Assembly (NCBI GenBank): GCA_020846515.1
Contig: JADLDX010000312.1
Span: forward strand, 1 to 6,413
Direction: 5' to 3'
DNA length: 6,413 bases
Source of the DNA: Pirellulaceae bacterium
GTDB taxonomy: Bacteria; Planctomycetota; Planctomycetia; Pirellulales; Pirellulaceae
Shown here: positions 6,082-6,413 of the stretch, piece after piece
Numbering within the stretch: the stretch's first letter is position 1
Layout: every line of letters starts with the position of its first letter
Translations under genes and position numbers: made by a program
Notes under the pieces: generated by a model
Seen by the model: the letters and a program-made list of their open reading frames with translations, nothing else
Told to the model about the DNA's origin: nothing
Databases searched by the model: none

Positions 6082-6096
6082 TTAACGCCGCCTCAA
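6082..6096. promoter_or_regulatory. Near-match to a CtrA binding site (TTAA-N7-TCAA)
   Basis: TTAA, seven bases, then TCAA is one base away from the alphaproteobacterial CtrA consensus TTAA-N7-TTAA. It lies 44 bases before the start of the GAF-protein gene. The motif is short, so a chance match is quite possible. Confidence 0.25.
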
Positions 6097-6139
6097 CGAT
6101 TCCGCGACAAATTGAGACAGAGTTTTATGTCGAACCAAT

Positions 6140-6413
6140 ATGACAAGCGCAAACGAAGCCGCCCGACTAGAAAACCTCAAGCAGTATCAGATTTTAGATA
6201 CGCCTGCGGAGGAGTGCTACGACCGCATCGTCAATCTGGCAGCGCAGCTTTTCCAAGTGCCTATCGCGGCAATTTCGCTAATAGATGAGACGCGACAGTG
6301 GTTCAAAGCACAGACCGGCTTGGGAGTGCGAGAGACACCGCGTGAGTGGTCGTTCTGCTCCGTTGCGATAGAACAAGAAGACGCTGTCTTTGTAGTGCCG
6401 CAACCAGAAACGG
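6140..6413 (+). CDS. GAF-domain signalling protein, N-terminal part (runs off window)
   Basis: The frame is open from ATG 6140 to the window edge, giving 91 codons. The text is typical of the N-terminus of GAF-domain sensor kinases or diguanylate cyclases: NEAARLENLKQYQILDTPAE, YDRIVNLAAQLFQVPIAAIS, LIDETRQWFKAQTGLGVRET, and then WSFCSVAI. These proteins sense small ligands or redox state through GAF and pass the signal to a C-terminal output, which lies outside the window, so kinase or cyclase cannot be decided. Another ATG at 6127 is in a different frame and gives no family resemblance. No strong ribosome-binding site precedes 6140. A c-di-GMP-related output would fit with the divergent PilZ gene, but this is inference. 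Confidence 0.85.
   Translation, partial: MTSANEAARLENLKQYQILDTPAEECYDRIVNLAAQLFQVPIAAISLIDETRQWFKAQTGLGVRETPREWSFCSVAIEQEDAVFVVPQPET

Noticed and set aside
1..6413. CRISPR array, insertion sequence or integrase
   Set aside because: No regularly spaced repeats, transposase motifs or terminal inverted repeats were seen in the window.

Overview
The window looks like chromosome of an alphaproteobacterium, probably a sphingomonad. This is inferred from its moderately high GC content, its codon use, and the style of the PilZ and GAF proteins at the right end; no rRNA or other marker gene confirms it. It joins an accessory segment that looks like defence cargo (left, about 1-4006) to a signalling region that looks more like core genome (right, about 4401-6413). 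A 394-base gap with no supportable gene, containing a strong stem-loop, separates the two.

Left region, all on the + strand. The window opens inside a Fic-family protein; only its C-terminal helical and winged-helix part is visible (2-436). After a 119-base gap comes a compact operon that I read as an ABC-three-component (ABC-3C) conflict system. Its parts are an effector with an Mrr-like PD-(D/E)XK nuclease domain and an ABC-3C-type C-terminal domain (556-1647), a middle component of the MC2 type (1635-2135), and a Rad50/RecN-like ABC ATPase with a coiled coil and a CPLC zinc-hook-like motif (2132-4006). The genes overlap by 13 and 4 bases, so translation is probably coupled.

The main anomaly is in the effector. 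One in-frame TAA (1267-1269) divides it exactly between the nuclease and the C-terminal domain, and the reading frame is open and family-like on both sides. A good ribosome-binding site and a GTG lie just downstream (1305-1317). The effector may therefore be inactivated, expressed as two polypeptides, or read through, while the middle component and ATPase remain intact.

Right region. On the - strand, a single-domain PilZ protein, predicted to bind c-di-GMP (5504-5869), overlaps by an ATGA the start of a 368-residue protein I do not recognise (4401-5507). Diverging from the PilZ gene is the start of a GAF-domain signalling protein (6140 to the window end). The intergenic region of about 270 bases between them holds a stem-loop candidate and a near-match to a CtrA-type site.
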